From Mycobacterium shimoidei (GTDB lineage Bacteria > Actinomycetota > Actinomycetes > Mycobacteriales > Mycobacteriaceae): DNA of 64,000 nucleotides. Below, piece after piece: positions 20,540 through 31,774 of the stretch. A program made the position numbers and the translations under genes. Every line of letters starts with the position of its first letter. The first letter of the stretch is position 1. The DNA lies in contig LQPU01000027.1 of the NCBI GenBank assembly GCA_002101905.1, positions 1 through 64,000 of the forward strand, given 5' to 3'. Below the pieces are notes generated by a model. It was not told where the DNA came from. It saw only the letters and a program-made list of their open reading frames with translations, and ran no database searches.

Positions 20540-21531
20540 ACGACGCTCCGCACTTCTGCGAGCACCAACTGCAGTACACCGACCGCCGTTTCGCGATGGT
20601 TCTCGTTCATCACATGCGAACTGAACCGCGCCTCTTCGAACAGGTCGACCAACCGCAAGGCGTTATCGGCATGCAGCACACGGTGTTCGACAGCGCGAGC
20701 CAAGACCTCGGTGGGCGTGTCGAAATCCTGTGGAGCCGCCCCAGGTACGTGTGCCAGTTCGCGTTCCATCGCCGCATAACACGCGATGATCGCTTCCCGT
20801 GGTTCGCGACTGAGATCTCCGATCTCGGCAAGGCCGACTTCTGCTGCGCGAACCAGTGATTCAGCAGTCTCCGTCGGCGGCGGCGCCACAGGTGATGCGG
20901 CTCTGGCGACGCGCGGGGTCGTCTTGCGTCGTGCTCGTAGCGCGGCAACGATGCCCACCACAACCAGGAGGACTAACGTCACCGTGCTCGCTATGAGGTA
21001 GCCCAGTACATCCCCACTGGCACCGTTGTCCGGCGGATTTTGCGGCGTCGCGTCGCCGCCAGTAGGCGGCGTGCCGGTTGGTTGCGGTTGGCCCGGCGGT
21101 CGAACAGCCACGTGCTCCCCGATCAATCGGGTGAGCAGCCAAACCAGCAGCAGCCACCCCACAAGCACCGCGGCTGCGATCACCAGCACCCGCCACCCGG
21201 GCCGACCCACTCCCCCGCTGAATCTGTTTTCGGGCAGTGCGGCGGTCGCAGCCCGGCTACGCGGATCGCGCAGTCTGGCGATCAGGGCGACGCCGATGAT
21301 CGCCAATGAAATGCTTAGCAATAGCACCACGTAGGCCAGCGACGCCGAACTGCGCGGCGGTTCCTGCTGTGCGGGCGCCTGCACGCCGGGCAGATACCCG
21401 CGCAGGGCTGCAGCAACGACGATGACGAGCACGACCACGGCGACCACGCGCCCTGTCGCCTTGTCGATTCGGGGCATTGGCACACCAATCGACCGGCTGC
21501 CTGCCGCTGTTGCGGCATTCCGATTGCTCAT
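20536..21531 (-). CDS. DUF4129 domain membrane protein (Rv3166c-like)
   Basis: First gene of the MoxR cluster, about 331 residues. It has an N-terminal helix, two more near 75-95 and 125-145, a Pro/Thr/Gly-rich extracytoplasmic loop (about 150-185), a fourth helix, and a C-terminal cytoplasmic DUF4129 domain. That domain is commonly found beside MoxR/DUF58 and transglutaminase-like genes. The start is uncertain: ATG 21531 was chosen, but ATG 21477 and a TTG at 21573 overlapping the PhzF stop are possible. Confidence 0.78.
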   Translation of the reverse strand: MSNRNAATAAGSRSIGVPMPRIDKATGRVVAVVVLVIVVAAALRGYLPGVQAPAQQEPPRSSASLAYVVLLLSISLAIIGVALIARLRDPRSRAATAALPENRFSGGVGRPGWRVLVIAAAVLVGWLLLVWLLTRLIGEHVAVRPPGQPQPTGTPPTGGDATPQNPPDNGASGDVLGYLIASTVTLVLLVVVGIVAALRARRKTTPRVARAASPVAPPPTETAESLVRAAEVGLAEIGDLSREPREAIIACYAAMERELAHVPGAAPQDFDTPTEVLARAVEHRVLHADNALRLVDLFEEARFSSHVMNENHRETAVGVLQLVLAEVRSVV

Positions 21532-21569
21532 CCTGGCACGTCGGCGTTCTGCGCCGCTACCAGATAGGT

Positions 21570-22346
21570 TCAATCGTGCAGTTCGCCGCTGGTAACGGTG
21601 ACAGCGTCGCCGGTCAGAACGACGCCGTCGTCACCGAGCCGCACTCGCACCAAGCCTCCGCGTGGGGACGCTTGTTCGGCGATCAACTCGGATGATCCGA
21701 GGCGCTCACACCAGAAATCGGCGAGGGTGCAGTGCGCAGATCCGGTGACGGCATCCTCCCCGATTCCAACGCTGGGAGCGAAGACGCGGCTGACGATATC
21801 CGCGTCGCCGTCACCGGGCGCGGAAACGATCACGGCGCGCGCGGCGACATCGGCCAGCGCGCGAAGATCCGGCCGCAACCCCCGGACCTCTGCGGCCGAT
21901 GCCACAACCACCAGTACGTCCATGCGACCACGCCAAATCGACCGCATTGTGACGTCGGCCAGTCCCGTCTGTAATTCGACCGACGGCGGCTCAGGACAAA
22001 CCGGATCGACGGGAAATTTCATGCTTATCGCACCGTCCGGGCCGGCACTGCAGCTCAATGTCCCGCTTTGAGTGTCGAAGAGCTGGTTGCCGCCGAGGAT
22101 GTGTGCACTGGCCAACGTCGCGTGTCCGCACAATGTCAACTCGGTGGTGGGACTGAACCACCGCAATCCTTTCGGCGCACCATCCGTCCTCGATAGATCT
22201 ACGAACGCCGTTGCGGGATAGCTGAGTTCGGTTGCGACCAGTTGCATCCAACCCGGGTCGGCCGGCCGATCCAGTAACACCACACCGGCGGGGTTGCCGC
22301 GGAACATCGTCTGCGTGAAAGCATCGACCCCGAAAACCTGCGCCAT
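21570..22346 (-). CDS. PhzF-family isomerase-like protein
   Basis: 258 residues with the PhzF/diaminopimelate epimerase-like double fold. Family motifs are GNPAGVV (17-23), FSPTTELTLCGHATLA (64-79) and APSVGIGEDAVTGSAH, the last for the C-terminal half. The position of the catalytic glutamate (Glu45 in PhzF, in SETAF of most members) reads SYPATAF, with alanine at residue 45. The usual isomerase chemistry may therefore be lost or altered. It lies 6 bases after the SRPBCC gene, so the two are probably cotranscribed. The substrate is unknown. Confidence 0.85.
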   Translation of the reverse strand: MAQVFGVDAFTQTMFRGNPAGVVLLDRPADPGWMQLVATELSYPATAFVDLSRTDGAPKGLRWFSPTTELTLCGHATLASAHILGGNQLFDTQSGTLSCSAGPDGAISMKFPVDPVCPEPPSVELQTGLADVTMRSIWRGRMDVLVVVASAAEVRGLRPDLRALADVAARAVIVSAPGDGDADIVSRVFAPSVGIGEDAVTGSAHCTLADFWCERLGSSELIAEQASPRGGLVRVRLGDDGVVLTGDAVTVTSGELHD

Positions 22347-22352
22347 GTGTGA

Positions 22353-22811
22353 TCAGTGTTCCTCGGCAATGGCGGCGAGCCGGTCCAGAGACGTTCGGAG
22401 TCTTTCGGCGGTCGTGCGTCGGGCACGCGGAAGGCGATTCTTGTCGGTCAACTTCGACCAGTCGTAGGTATGCGTGACCCGGGTGCGCGTTTCGTCGATG
22501 GGCTCGAGCTCCCAGCGCCACAGGTGGCCGGGCGGTCGACGCCCCGCTTCGGAGGGCAGCCAGGCGATACGACGGGCTTCGTCGAATTCCACGACATGAT
22601 TCTCCCTGATGCTGCCCAGGGTGAGCCGCATGGTGAACACATCGCCCACCTTGCCGACCCGCTGTCCCGGTTCAGCCTCGGCGAGGTTGTCGTTGCCGTC
22701 CCATCGCGGCTGCTGCGACGGGTCGGCGATCAGCTCGAAAATCCGATCCGCCGCCGCCGCGACCTCGCGGGTCGCCGACACGACGCGGGGGGCATGCGGG
22801 TCCTCGAGCAT
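22353..22811 (-). CDS. SRPBCC family lipid-binding-like protein
   Basis: About 152 residues with the START/Bet v1-like hydrophobic-cavity fold: N-terminal strand with [28 protein letters not shown], then alternating strands and a long C-terminal helix. Mycobacterial members are often called polyketide cyclase/dehydrase but mostly lack proven activity. The ATG at 22811 has a GGGAA about 1-5 nt upstream. A GTG at 22841 would add ten residues. PhzF follows closely on the same strand. Confidence 0.75.
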   Translation of the reverse strand: MLEDPHAPRVVSATREVAAAADRIFELIADPSQQPRWDGNDNLAEAEPGQRVGKVGDVFTMRLTLGSIRENHVVEFDEARRIAWLPSEAGRRPPGHLWRWELEPIDETRTRVTHTYDWSKLTDKNRLPRARRTTAERLRTSLDRLAAIAEEH

Positions 22812-22841
22812 TTCCCGATTCAAACATTGCGTCCGCGACAC

Positions 22842-22926
22842 TGCGGTGGGGAATGTCCGCAGGTTTCATTTCCCTGTTGCTGGGTACGCGGACCGGGTCC
22901 AGCTCACCCGACGTTGGGATACATAC
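22842..22926. promoter_or_regulatory. Divergent intergenic region
   Basis: An 85-base gap between the SRPBCC gene (- strand) and the collagen-like gene (+ strand). It must hold both promoters. No -35/-10 pair or operator palindrome stood out. Confidence 0.3.
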
Positions 22927-23646
22927 ATGGTCTACGACAACACCACCCATCGCAGTCCGTTGACGGCAATCGGGGCGGGCATGGCCGCCCTTGCCGCTGG
23001 TGGAGCCCTCAGTGTCGCCGCTATCGCGCCGGCAGCGGCGGACCCCACCCCCACGGGGCCGTCGGTCGGCTTTGCCCAAGACGAACCCGTTCCACCCGGC
23101 CCCCCGGGACAACCTGGAGCACCGGAACAACCCGGGGCGCCCGGACAGCCCGGAGCACCGGGACAACCCGGGGCATTCGGACCGGCAGGTTATCCGGGTG
23201 CTCCCGGTCCCACGGGGCCACCCGGAGCATTCGAACCGGCAGGCTGGCCGGGCGCCCAGGGTCCAGGCGTGCCGCCCGGCACGATGGGCCCACCCGGCGA
23301 ACCGGGCGCCCCAGGTGCTCCGGAGGCCGTCGGGCCGCCCGGTGAACCGGGGATGCCAGGTGTTCCGGGCGCGGTCGGCCCGGCATATCCCGGCGCACCC
23401 GCCGCACCCGGCACAATTCCCGGCGCACCCGGCACCGTTCCGGGCACACCCGGCACGCCAAGTGCTCCAGCGGAAGTCGGTCCGGCATATCCCGGCGCAC
23501 CCGCCGCACCCGGCACAATTCCCGGCGCACCCGGCACCGTTCCGGGCACACCCGGCACGCCAAGTGCTCCAGCGGAAGTCAGCCCGGCATACCCCGGCGC
23601 ACCGGCGTCGGGGCCGGAAGCACCGCACGGGCCAGCCGAGCAGTGA
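22927..23646 (+). CDS. Secreted collagen-like Pro/Gly-rich protein
   Basis: 239 residues. A positively charged start and hydrophobic segment (12-33) followed by APAAA-D make a Sec signal peptide, probably cleaved near residue 38. The mature part is almost wholly collagen-like: runs of G-x-P and G-A-P triplets such as [11 protein letters not shown] and [10 protein letters not shown], with few charged or aromatic residues. Two direct 34-residue repeats begin at [10 protein letters not shown]. No anchor or enzyme domain is visible. Upstream in-frame codons precede the signal and are ignored. Likely a secreted or envelope structural or surface protein; function unknown. Confidence 0.8.
   Translation: MVYDNTTHRSPLTAIGAGMAALAAGGALSVAAIAPAAADPTPTGPSVGFAQDEPVPPGPPGQPGAPEQPGAPGQPGAPGQPGAFGPAGYPGAPGPTGPPGAFEPAGWPGAQGPGVPPGTMGPPGEPGAPGAPEAVGPPGEPGMPGVPGAVGPAYPGAPAAPGTIPGAPGTVPGTPGTPSAPAEVGPAYPGAPAAPGTIPGAPGTVPGTPGTPSAPAEVSPAYPGAPASGPEAPHGPAEQ
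23381..23584 (+). repeat. 102-bp tandem repeat, two copies
   Basis: Two adjacent 102-bp units (23381-23482 and 23483-23584) within the collagen-like gene, identical except near the end of the second. A third, partial copy begins at 23585. The unit is 34 codons, so copy-number change keeps the frame. It encodes the AYPGAP...PSAPAEV block. Confidence 0.9.
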
Positions 23647-23676
23647 CCTTCACGGCATAACAACCTGATACACGCG

Positions 23677-23710
23677 GTAATTGGGGAAGCGACGTCGTTT
23701 CCCCAATTAC
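23677..23710. terminator. Bidirectional intrinsic terminator-like hairpin
   Basis: Perfect 12-bp arms, 23677-23688 (GTAATTGGGGAA) and 23699-23710. The 10-nt centre can also pair, making an almost continuous palindrome. It lies between two converging genes, and the right arm includes the stop codon of the flavin split-barrel gene. There is no long T tract, as is usual for mycobacterial terminators. Confidence 0.7.
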
Positions 23711-24384
23711 TGCTCTCTGCGATACGGCGTGAGGTAGGTCGGGACCGGGAGGCCTGAAGCGAGGTCGTCGGCCGGCATCGGCTCTCCGGGGCACAGGCCC
23801 AGCGGCATCACTCCGGCCCAATACGGCAGGTCGATGTCGTCGGCGTCATCGAGCGGCCCGCCGGTGCGAACCTTGGCCGAAACCTCGACCAGGTCAACCG
23901 CCAGCACGACGGTGGCCGCCAGTTCACGGGCATTCGGCGCTCTGCTGTCGTCTGCCCGCCCCGGCGCCACGTGGTCGAGCAACGCGGCAAGCGCTCGCAG
24001 CTTTTCCTCGCGATCCGACACCACCCGCCCAGTGCCGTGCACGACAACCGACCGGAAATTCACCGAGTGGTGCACTGCAGCCCGGGCCAGCACCAGTCCG
24101 TCGAGCAGGGTGACCGTGAGACACAGCGGCAGCCCCGACGCCGAGGTGGTTGCGGCCAGCATCGGGCCACTGCCGGTAGAGCCGTGCAGGTACAGGGTCT
24201 CGTCGACGCGCGCATGCATCGTCGGCAGCACCACTGCGCGGCCGGCGCGCACATAGCCGAGGTGGCACATCAACGCCTCGTCGAGGATGCGGTGAACCGT
24301 GGCGCGGTCGTAGCTCGCGCGTTCGCGGTACCGGGTCGGCGTACTGCGCGGGGTCGGCGGATAGACGGATGACTCCACTTGCAT
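23707..24384 (-). CDS. Pyridoxamine 5'-phosphate oxidase-like (FMN split-barrel) protein
   Basis: 225 residues with a flavin-reductase-like split barrel: HLGYV near residue 41, LPTMHARVDETLYLHGS, and VNFRSVVVHGTGR fit the family that binds FMN, heme or F420. It is divergent from a MocR-type PLP-dependent regulator gene, an arrangement often tied to B6 homeostasis, but the canonical PNPOx substrate residues were not identified, so vitamin B6 oxidation is not shown. ATG at 24384. The stop lies in the terminator hairpin. Confidence 0.8.
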   Translation of the reverse strand: MQVESSVYPPTPRSTPTRYRERASYDRATVHRILDEALMCHLGYVRAGRAVVLPTMHARVDETLYLHGSTGSGPMLAATTSASGLPLCLTVTLLDGLVLARAAVHHSVNFRSVVVHGTGRVVSDREEKLRALAALLDHVAPGRADDSRAPNARELAATVVLAVDLVEVSAKVRTGGPLDDADDIDLPYWAGVMPLGLCPGEPMPADDLASGLPVPTYLTPYRREQ

Positions 24385-24392
24385 CTCAGCTT

Positions 24393-24404
24393 TGTACTAG
24401 TACA
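24393..24404. promoter_or_regulatory. Perfect palindromic operator candidate
   Basis: TGTACTAGTACA, a perfect 12-bp palindrome in the 31-bp gap between the divergent split-barrel and MocR genes. It is centred where either promoter would be, so it is a likely binding site for the MocR protein (autoregulation inferred). Confidence 0.6.
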
Positions 24405-24415
24405 GAATATCTTTT

Positions 24416-25735
24416 GTGCCCGTACATTACACCATTCGGGGATCCGGTGCCGACGAGATCGCCAGCAGCGTCGAGGAAGGGGTGTCCACCGGCGCACTTC
24501 CGCCCGGTACCGAGCTACCGGCGATCCGGCAACTCGCCGGACAGCTCGGCGTCAACCCCAACACCGTCGCCGCGGCATACCGGCTGCTGCGCATGCGGGG
24601 AACCGTCGAGACCGCCGGTCGCCGCGGCACGCGGGTGCGCGACCGCCCGGCGACCACTCCCCGATCGCTGCGCGGGCTGGCCATTCCCGACGGCGTGCGC
24701 GACCTGTCGACCGGCAACCCCGACCCGGCGCTGCTGCCCATCGCCGGCGCTCGACTCCAACCGCGAGAACCCTTGTTGTACGGTGCACCGGCACTATCCG
24801 CCGAGCTGACCGAGTACGCCCGGACGTCGCTGACCGCCGACGGGGTTCCGGCCGAACACCTCGCCGCGACATCTGGGGCACTCGATGGCATCGAACGCGT
24901 CCTCGCGGCACACCTGCGGCCCGGCGACCGGGTGGCGGTCGAGGATCCCGGCTGGGCGAATCTGCTAGATTTGCTTGCTGCGCAAGGCTTTTCGGTGGAA
25001 CCGGTGCGGGTTGACGACGACGGGCCGCTGGTTGCTGACGTGGCGCGTGCACTGCGCCGAGGGGTGCGGGCGCTAGTGGTGACCACGCGCGCGCAGAACC
25101 CGACCGGTGCGGCGGTTGCCGAGGGACGTGCCGACGAACTGCGCCGGCTGATGGCTGAGCACGCCGACGAGCTGCTGTTGGTCGAAGACGACCACTGCGC
25201 CGGCATCGCCGGCGTGCCACTGCACACCCTGGCCGGGTCGACGCGCCACTGGGCGTTCATCCGCTCGGCTGCCAAGGCGTACGGCCCGGATCTTCGGCTG
25301 GGCGTGCTGGCGGGCGATCGCCGCACGGTCGAACGGGTGCACGGGCGACTGCGCCTCGGGCCGGGGTGGGTGAGCTACCTGCTGCAGCAATTGGCCGTCG
25401 ATTTGTGGCGCGACCCGGCGGCGGCACGCCTGGTTCACCAAGCCGAAGCCAGCTATGCGCGCAACCGCAGCCAACTACGGGCCGCGCTGCGCGAGCGCGG
25501 CGTGCCGTCGCACGGCCGATCCGGTCTCAACGTCTGGATCCCGGTGCCGGATGAGACGGTGGTGATCACCCGACTGCTCAGCGCGGGCTGGGCGGCGGCC
25601 CCGGGAACCCGGTTCCGAATCAACACGTCACCCGGCATCCGGGTCACTATCTCGAATCTTGTTGCGCGCGAAATTGATTCGCTGGCAGATGCGATCGTCG
25701 AGGCGCTATATGCCCTCGGGCCGGTCGGCGTATAG
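24416..25735 (+). CDS. MocR-type transcription regulator (GntR-aminotransferase fusion)
   Basis: 439 residues. An N-terminal GntR winged helix-turn-helix (about 1-75, LPAIRQLAGQLGVNPNTV) is joined to a fold-type I aminotransferase domain (about 95-435). PLP-site features are NPTG at 228-231, VEDDH (Asp258) and SAAKAYGPDLRLG, with the Schiff-base lysine at 287. Such proteins sense PLP and its derivatives. The start is GTG with no Shine-Dalgarno and only 31 bp from the divergent gene, so the transcript may be leaderless. Probably regulates the adjacent flavin split-barrel gene. Confidence 0.88.
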   Translation: MPVHYTIRGSGADEIASSVEEGVSTGALPPGTELPAIRQLAGQLGVNPNTVAAAYRLLRMRGTVETAGRRGTRVRDRPATTPRSLRGLAIPDGVRDLSTGNPDPALLPIAGARLQPREPLLYGAPALSAELTEYARTSLTADGVPAEHLAATSGALDGIERVLAAHLRPGDRVAVEDPGWANLLDLLAAQGFSVEPVRVDDDGPLVADVARALRRGVRALVVTTRAQNPTGAAVAEGRADELRRLMAEHADELLLVEDDHCAGIAGVPLHTLAGSTRHWAFIRSAAKAYGPDLRLGVLAGDRRTVERVHGRLRLGPGWVSYLLQQLAVDLWRDPAAARLVHQAEASYARNRSQLRAALRERGVPSHGRSGLNVWIPVPDETVVITRLLSAGWAAAPGTRFRINTSPGIRVTISNLVAREIDSLADAIVEALYALGPVGV

Positions 25736-25744
25736 GGTCACAGT

Positions 25745-26158
25745 GTGACAACGACACCCGCGCCTAACCGCTCACCGTTCGTAACAGTGGTTTTGGTCGC
25801 CTTCGGGGTGTACTCGACGCTGCTGGGTTTGTTCATGCTGGTGACGCCGGGAATGTTCTTCGACACCCTCGGGGCGTTCGGGCCACGCAACAACCACTAC
25901 ATCTTCGATAACGCGTCGTTTGAGCTGCCGCTGGGTCTGCTGCTGCTCGCGGCGGTGCGGTGGCCGACGTGGCGGGTGGCCGCATTGGCGTTCGCGACGC
26001 TGCACTGGGCGCTGCACGCCCTGAGCCACATCGTCGACACCGGGCACGCCGACGGCAGAGCGGTCGGGCTGCTGGAGTTCGTGGGCCTGGCGCTGGGCAC
26101 CCTCGTGCTGGCCATCGGACTGCGCAGCAGCCTCAAGGCGGAAACCGTTGATCGGTGA
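25745..26158 (+). CDS. Four-helix membrane protein of unknown function
   Basis: A 137-residue hydrophobic protein with four predicted membrane helices (about 13-33, 54-70, 74-95 and 108-128) and a conserved-looking loop, NNHYIFDNASFELPLG. A family cannot be named with confidence; it resembles DoxX/DUF4345-type small membrane proteins in topology. GTG start 9 bp after the regulator gene, and the 3' end overlaps the next gene by 11 bases, so all three are probably transcribed together. Confidence 0.7.
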   Translation: MTTTPAPNRSPFVTVVLVAFGVYSTLLGLFMLVTPGMFFDTLGAFGPRNNHYIFDNASFELPLGLLLLAAVRWPTWRVAALAFATLHWALHALSHIVDTGHADGRAVGLLEFVGLALGTLVLAIGLRSSLKAETVDR

Positions 26159-26639
26159 TCGTTGGAACGTGACCGACGACGAGGTCGCCCGACGCTATCC
26201 GTGTGACGATTTCGTCCGCGCGCCGACACTGCAGGCCTGGCGTGCAGTTACGGTCAACGCCACCCCAGAGGCGCTCTGGCCGTGGATCTGTCAGATCAGG
26301 CTGGCGCCGTACTCCTACGACTGGATTGACAATCTCGGCCGCCGCTCACCGCAGCAACTGATCGGCGCACCCGAGCCCGTCGTCGGTGAGCCGTTCACCA
26401 CCGCTGGGATCCGCAGTTTCGGGCGGATTCTCGCCGTCGAGCCACGCAAGCACCTCACCGGTGAAATCATGGGCGCCGGCATCTCGTATGTCCTTGAGCC
26501 AGAAGGCCAGACGACGCGGCTGTTGATGAAGGTCGTCACGACGATGAGCCGCTGGGTCACGCCGGCGCTGTGCCTCGGCGATCTGGTGATGGCTCGCCGG
26601 CAATTGCTCAACCTCAAGCGTCTGGCTGAGGCGGGCTGA
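26148..26639 (+). CDS. SRPBCC family protein
   Basis: A 163-residue START/Bet v1-like protein with the actinobacterial pattern LQAWRAVTVNATPEALWPWICQIRLAPYSYDWIDN, a hydrophobic pocket protein of unknown ligand. The TTG at 26148 overlaps the upstream gene. A GTG at 26169 (giving TDDEVARRYP) is an equally good start. It converges on the SDR gene with a 26-base overlap. No catalytic residues are evident. Confidence 0.75.
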   Translation: MIGDRWNVTDDEVARRYPCDDFVRAPTLQAWRAVTVNATPEALWPWICQIRLAPYSYDWIDNLGRRSPQQLIGAPEPVVGEPFTTAGIRSFGRILAVEPRKHLTGEIMGAGISYVLEPEGQTTRLLMKVVTTMSRWVTPALCLGDLVMARRQLLNLKRLAEAG

Positions 26640-27492
26640 ATGTAGAGAAGCTGCCGTCGAGCACCTGGTGGTGACCGATCGTGCGCCCGGTGACCGTGTC
26701 CGCATCGACCAGCGCCAGCTCCACCGCCGCCCGTGCGAATTCGTCGGCCGTCGCCACGTCCTTGAAATCCGCGGCGTAGTACGAAAGTCCCGGTGTCATA
26801 ATCGGTTTGGACGGCGCGAGAGCGTTGACGGCGACATTGTGACCCTGCAGGTCGAACGCCGCACACCAGGTCAGATGCTCCAGCGCCGCCTTGGATCCGC
26901 CGTAACCGGGCAGCACGCCGCCGCTGCGGTCGGCGTAGGGCCCGTCACCGGGCATCCGGGAGGCGATTGAGGTGACGTTGATGATCGACCCCAGTCCGGC
27001 GGCGATCATGTCGGGACACACCAGTTGGATCAGCTCGTAGGCGGCGAACACCGAGATCTCGAAATGGCGCCGGTAGGCGCTGAGCGGTGTACCGAGTAGC
27101 GGCGGCCAGTCCGGCTTGGCCGTGCCGGCTGCCTTGGATTTGGGTCGCGCCTGCTCGCCGGGTTTCGGCGGGCGACCCGGTGCAGTGAAAGCGGCATTGT
27201 TCACCAGAACCGTGATGGGTCCCAGGGCATTTCGGGCTTCATCGACCAGCCGCGGGATATCGTCGCGGTCGAGTAGGTCGGCGCGCACCGCGACCGCGCG
27301 GCCCCCGGCGGCTTCGATGTCGGCGACAGTTTGGGCGATCGTGCCGGGCAGCCGTTCGTCCCAGACCTGTTCGGTGCGCCCGACGACGGCCACCGCGGCA
27401 CCTTCCGCCGCGAGCGCCAGCGCGATCGCCCGACCCAACCCGCGGCTGGCACCGGTCACGATCGCGGCACGCCCGTCGAGTCGGCTCGTCAC
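26614..27492 (-). CDS. Short-chain dehydrogenase/reductase
   Basis: NAD(P)-dependent oxidoreductase, 292 residues. The cofactor motif TGASRGLG is at 13-20, NNAA at 98-101, and the catalytic set is Ser in INVTSIAS (about 175) and Tyr197-xxx-Lys201 (YGGSK). An insertion of about 30 residues (PGRPPKPGEQARPKSKAAG) lies between NNAA and the substrate loop. Start GTG overlapping the TetR stop (GTGA). A longer reading would run into tetR. Being coupled to tetR, it is probably under its control. Substrate unknown. Confidence 0.88.
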   Translation of the reverse strand: MTSRLDGRAAIVTGASRGLGRAIALALAAEGAAVAVVGRTEQVWDERLPGTIAQTVADIEAAGGRAVAVRADLLDRDDIPRLVDEARNALGPITVLVNNAAFTAPGRPPKPGEQARPKSKAAGTAKPDWPPLLGTPLSAYRRHFEISVFAAYELIQLVCPDMIAAGLGSIINVTSIASRMPGDGPYADRSGGVLPGYGGSKAALEHLTWCAAFDLQGHNVAVNALAPSKPIMTPGLSYYAADFKDVATADEFARAAVELALVDADTVTGRTIGHHQVLDGSFSTFSPPQPDA

Positions 27493-28102
27493 CTGCCTGA
27501 CCTTAGTTGCACGCCGTGCACGACGATCGCAGTGGTCTGGTCCACCCACTCGTCGTCGAGCTCCTCGTCGGGCCGCAACAGCAGCCGCAGCAACGTCGCT
27601 CCCCCGATTAGTTCGATCAACCGGTCCGGGTCCACGTCCGGATGCGCTTCTTCGCGCTCGACGGCCGCAGCGAGCCGAAGCCGCACCGCATCGAACAGCT
27701 CCGCGAAGCGTGACAACACCCGGGCGTTCAGCTCGGAGTCTGCGGCCATGTCGGCGACCAGTCCGGGCAGTGCGGCTCGAACCACCGGACTGGTGAACAC
27801 GTCGCGGGTGGCCGCGATCATCGCCCGCACATCGGCGGCCATGTCCCCGGCCGGTCCCACCAGCGCGGTGGGCGCCGCAGGGAACGCCGCCTCATGCACC
27901 AACTCGGCCTTGCTCGACCACCGCCGATACAGCGCCGTTTTCGTGGTACCGGCGCGTTCGGCCACCGCGGCCAGGGTCAGGTTCGAATAGCCGATTTGCA
28001 CAAGCAGTTCCGCGGTCGCCGACAATATGGCAGCGTCGATACGCCGGTCCCGCGGCCGCCCGGCGCCCGGGGCCTTGTCAATCGAGGACGGGTCTGCTTT
28101 CA

Positions 28103-28103
<1 letters not shown>
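27489..28103 (-). CDS. TetR family transcriptional regulator (Rv3167c-like)
   Basis: 204 residues. N-terminal helix-turn-helix TLAAVAERAGTTKTALYRRW at about 43-62, then an all-helical ligand domain. By position it matches Rv3167c of M. tuberculosis, divergent from the Rv3168-like gene. The ATG at 28103 follows GGTGGG, with a GTG four codons upstream as an alternative. The coupled SDR gene downstream and the divergent operon are the likely targets. Confidence 0.85.
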
Positions 28104-30396
<2,293 letters not shown>

Positions 30397-30427
30397 CGAG
30401 AAGGAGCCGGGCCAATACGATAGGCGC

Positions 30428-31774
30428 ATGCCCAATGCGACCTGGACCGCCGATGTCGTGGTGGTGGGCGCCGGCTTCGCCGGTCTCACCGCCGCCCGCG
30501 AGCTCACCCGGCTCGGCCACAACGTGCTGGTCCTCGAGGGCCGCGAGCGGGTCGGCGGACGCTCGGACACCGGACACGTCGCCGGCATCCCGGTCGATAT
30601 GGGCGGCACCTTCGTCGGCCCGACTCAGGATGCGGTGCTGGAGCTGGCCGCCGAGCTCGGCATTGAAACCATCCCGACCTACAACGACGGCGCCAACCTG
30701 ATCCAATGGCGCGGCATGGTGCGCCCCTACCACGGCACCATTCCGCGTCTGTCGCTGGGCGGACTGCTCGACATCGCCCGCGTGCGTTGGCGTTTCGAAC
30801 GGGTGGCCCGCAAAATTCCATTGGCCGAGCCGTGGACGGCGCGGCGCGCAGCCCAGCTGGACGGCCAGTCGCTGGGCGACTGGCTGCACTCGGTGCGCGC
30901 CGGCTCCACCACACGAGATCTGCTGGCCATCATGTCGCGAGTGACCTGGGGCTGCGAACCCGACGAGGTATCGATGCTGCACGCCGCGCGTTACGTGCGT
31001 GCCGCCGGCGGTCTGGATCGGATGCTCGACGTGAAAAACGGTGCGCAACAAGACCGTTTCGCAGCCGGGACACAGCAGATCGCGCAAGCGGTGGCGACTC
31101 AGCTCGGCGACCGGGTGGTACTCGGCGCCGCGGTGCGCCGCATCGAATACCACGACGGCGGGGTCATTATCAGCTGCGAAAAGGGCCGCGCCGAGGCCCG
31201 TTTCGCCGTCGTCGCGATCCCTCCGGAACATCGGGCGGGCATCGAGTTCGATCCCGCACTGCCCGCCGAGTACGACCGGCTCGCCACAAGCTGGCCTCAG
31301 GGCCGGTTGTCCAAGGCGTATGCCGCGTATCCCACGCCGTTCTGGCGGGAAAACGGATACTCCGGCCAGGCGCTCGCCGACGACGGGCCGGTGTTCATCA
31401 CGTTCGATGTCAGCCCGCAGCCCGACGGGCCGGGGGTCCTGCTGGGGTTCGTCGATGCCCGCGGTTTCGACGAACTGCCCGCCGATCAGCGCCGCAAGCG
31501 CGCCCTGGAAAGCTTCGCAGCGTTATTCGGCGACGACGCGCTCAAACCGCTCGACTATGTCGATCACCGTTGGGGTGCAGAGGAATTCGCCCCCGGTGGG
31601 CCGACCGCTGCGGTGCCGCCCGGATCGTGGACCCGCTACGGCGAGTGGTTGCGGCGCCCCATCGGGCCAATCCACTGGGCCGGCACCGAAACCGCCGACG
31701 AATGGACCGGGTTCCTGGACGGCGCGGTGCGCTCCGGGCGGCGTGTGGCCGCTGAGGTCGCTGAGCGGTTATGA
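30428..31774 (+). CDS. aofH: Flavin-containing amine oxidase
   Basis: 448-residue FAD amine oxidase. The dinucleotide motif [20 protein letters not shown] is at 12-31, the FAD-binding GRERVGGRS follows, and the C-terminal FAD segment reads [22 protein letters not shown]. The covalent-FAD cysteine of mammalian MAO is not apparent. Substrate unknown (amine or polyamine). By recall, position matches Rv3170 (aofH). It overlaps the convergent hydrolase by 6 bases. Confidence 0.88.
   Translation: MPNATWTADVVVVGAGFAGLTAARELTRLGHNVLVLEGRERVGGRSDTGHVAGIPVDMGGTFVGPTQDAVLELAAELGIETIPTYNDGANLIQWRGMVRPYHGTIPRLSLGGLLDIARVRWRFERVARKIPLAEPWTARRAAQLDGQSLGDWLHSVRAGSTTRDLLAIMSRVTWGCEPDEVSMLHAARYVRAAGGLDRMLDVKNGAQQDRFAAGTQQIAQAVATQLGDRVVLGAAVRRIEYHDGGVIISCEKGRAEARFAVVAIPPEHRAGIEFDPALPAEYDRLATSWPQGRLSKAYAAYPTPFWRENGYSGQALADDGPVFITFDVSPQPDGPGVLLGFVDARGFDELPADQRRKRALESFAALFGDDALKPLDYVDHRWGAEEFAPGGPTAAVPPGSWTRYGEWLRRPIGPIHWAGTETADEWTGFLDGAVRSGRRVAAEVAERL

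Noticed and set aside
22672..23628. Antisense frames across the collagen-like gene
   Set aside because: Both - strand frames are Cys/Arg- or Gly/Ala-rich mirrors of the Gly/Pro codons; no signal peptide or ribosome site.
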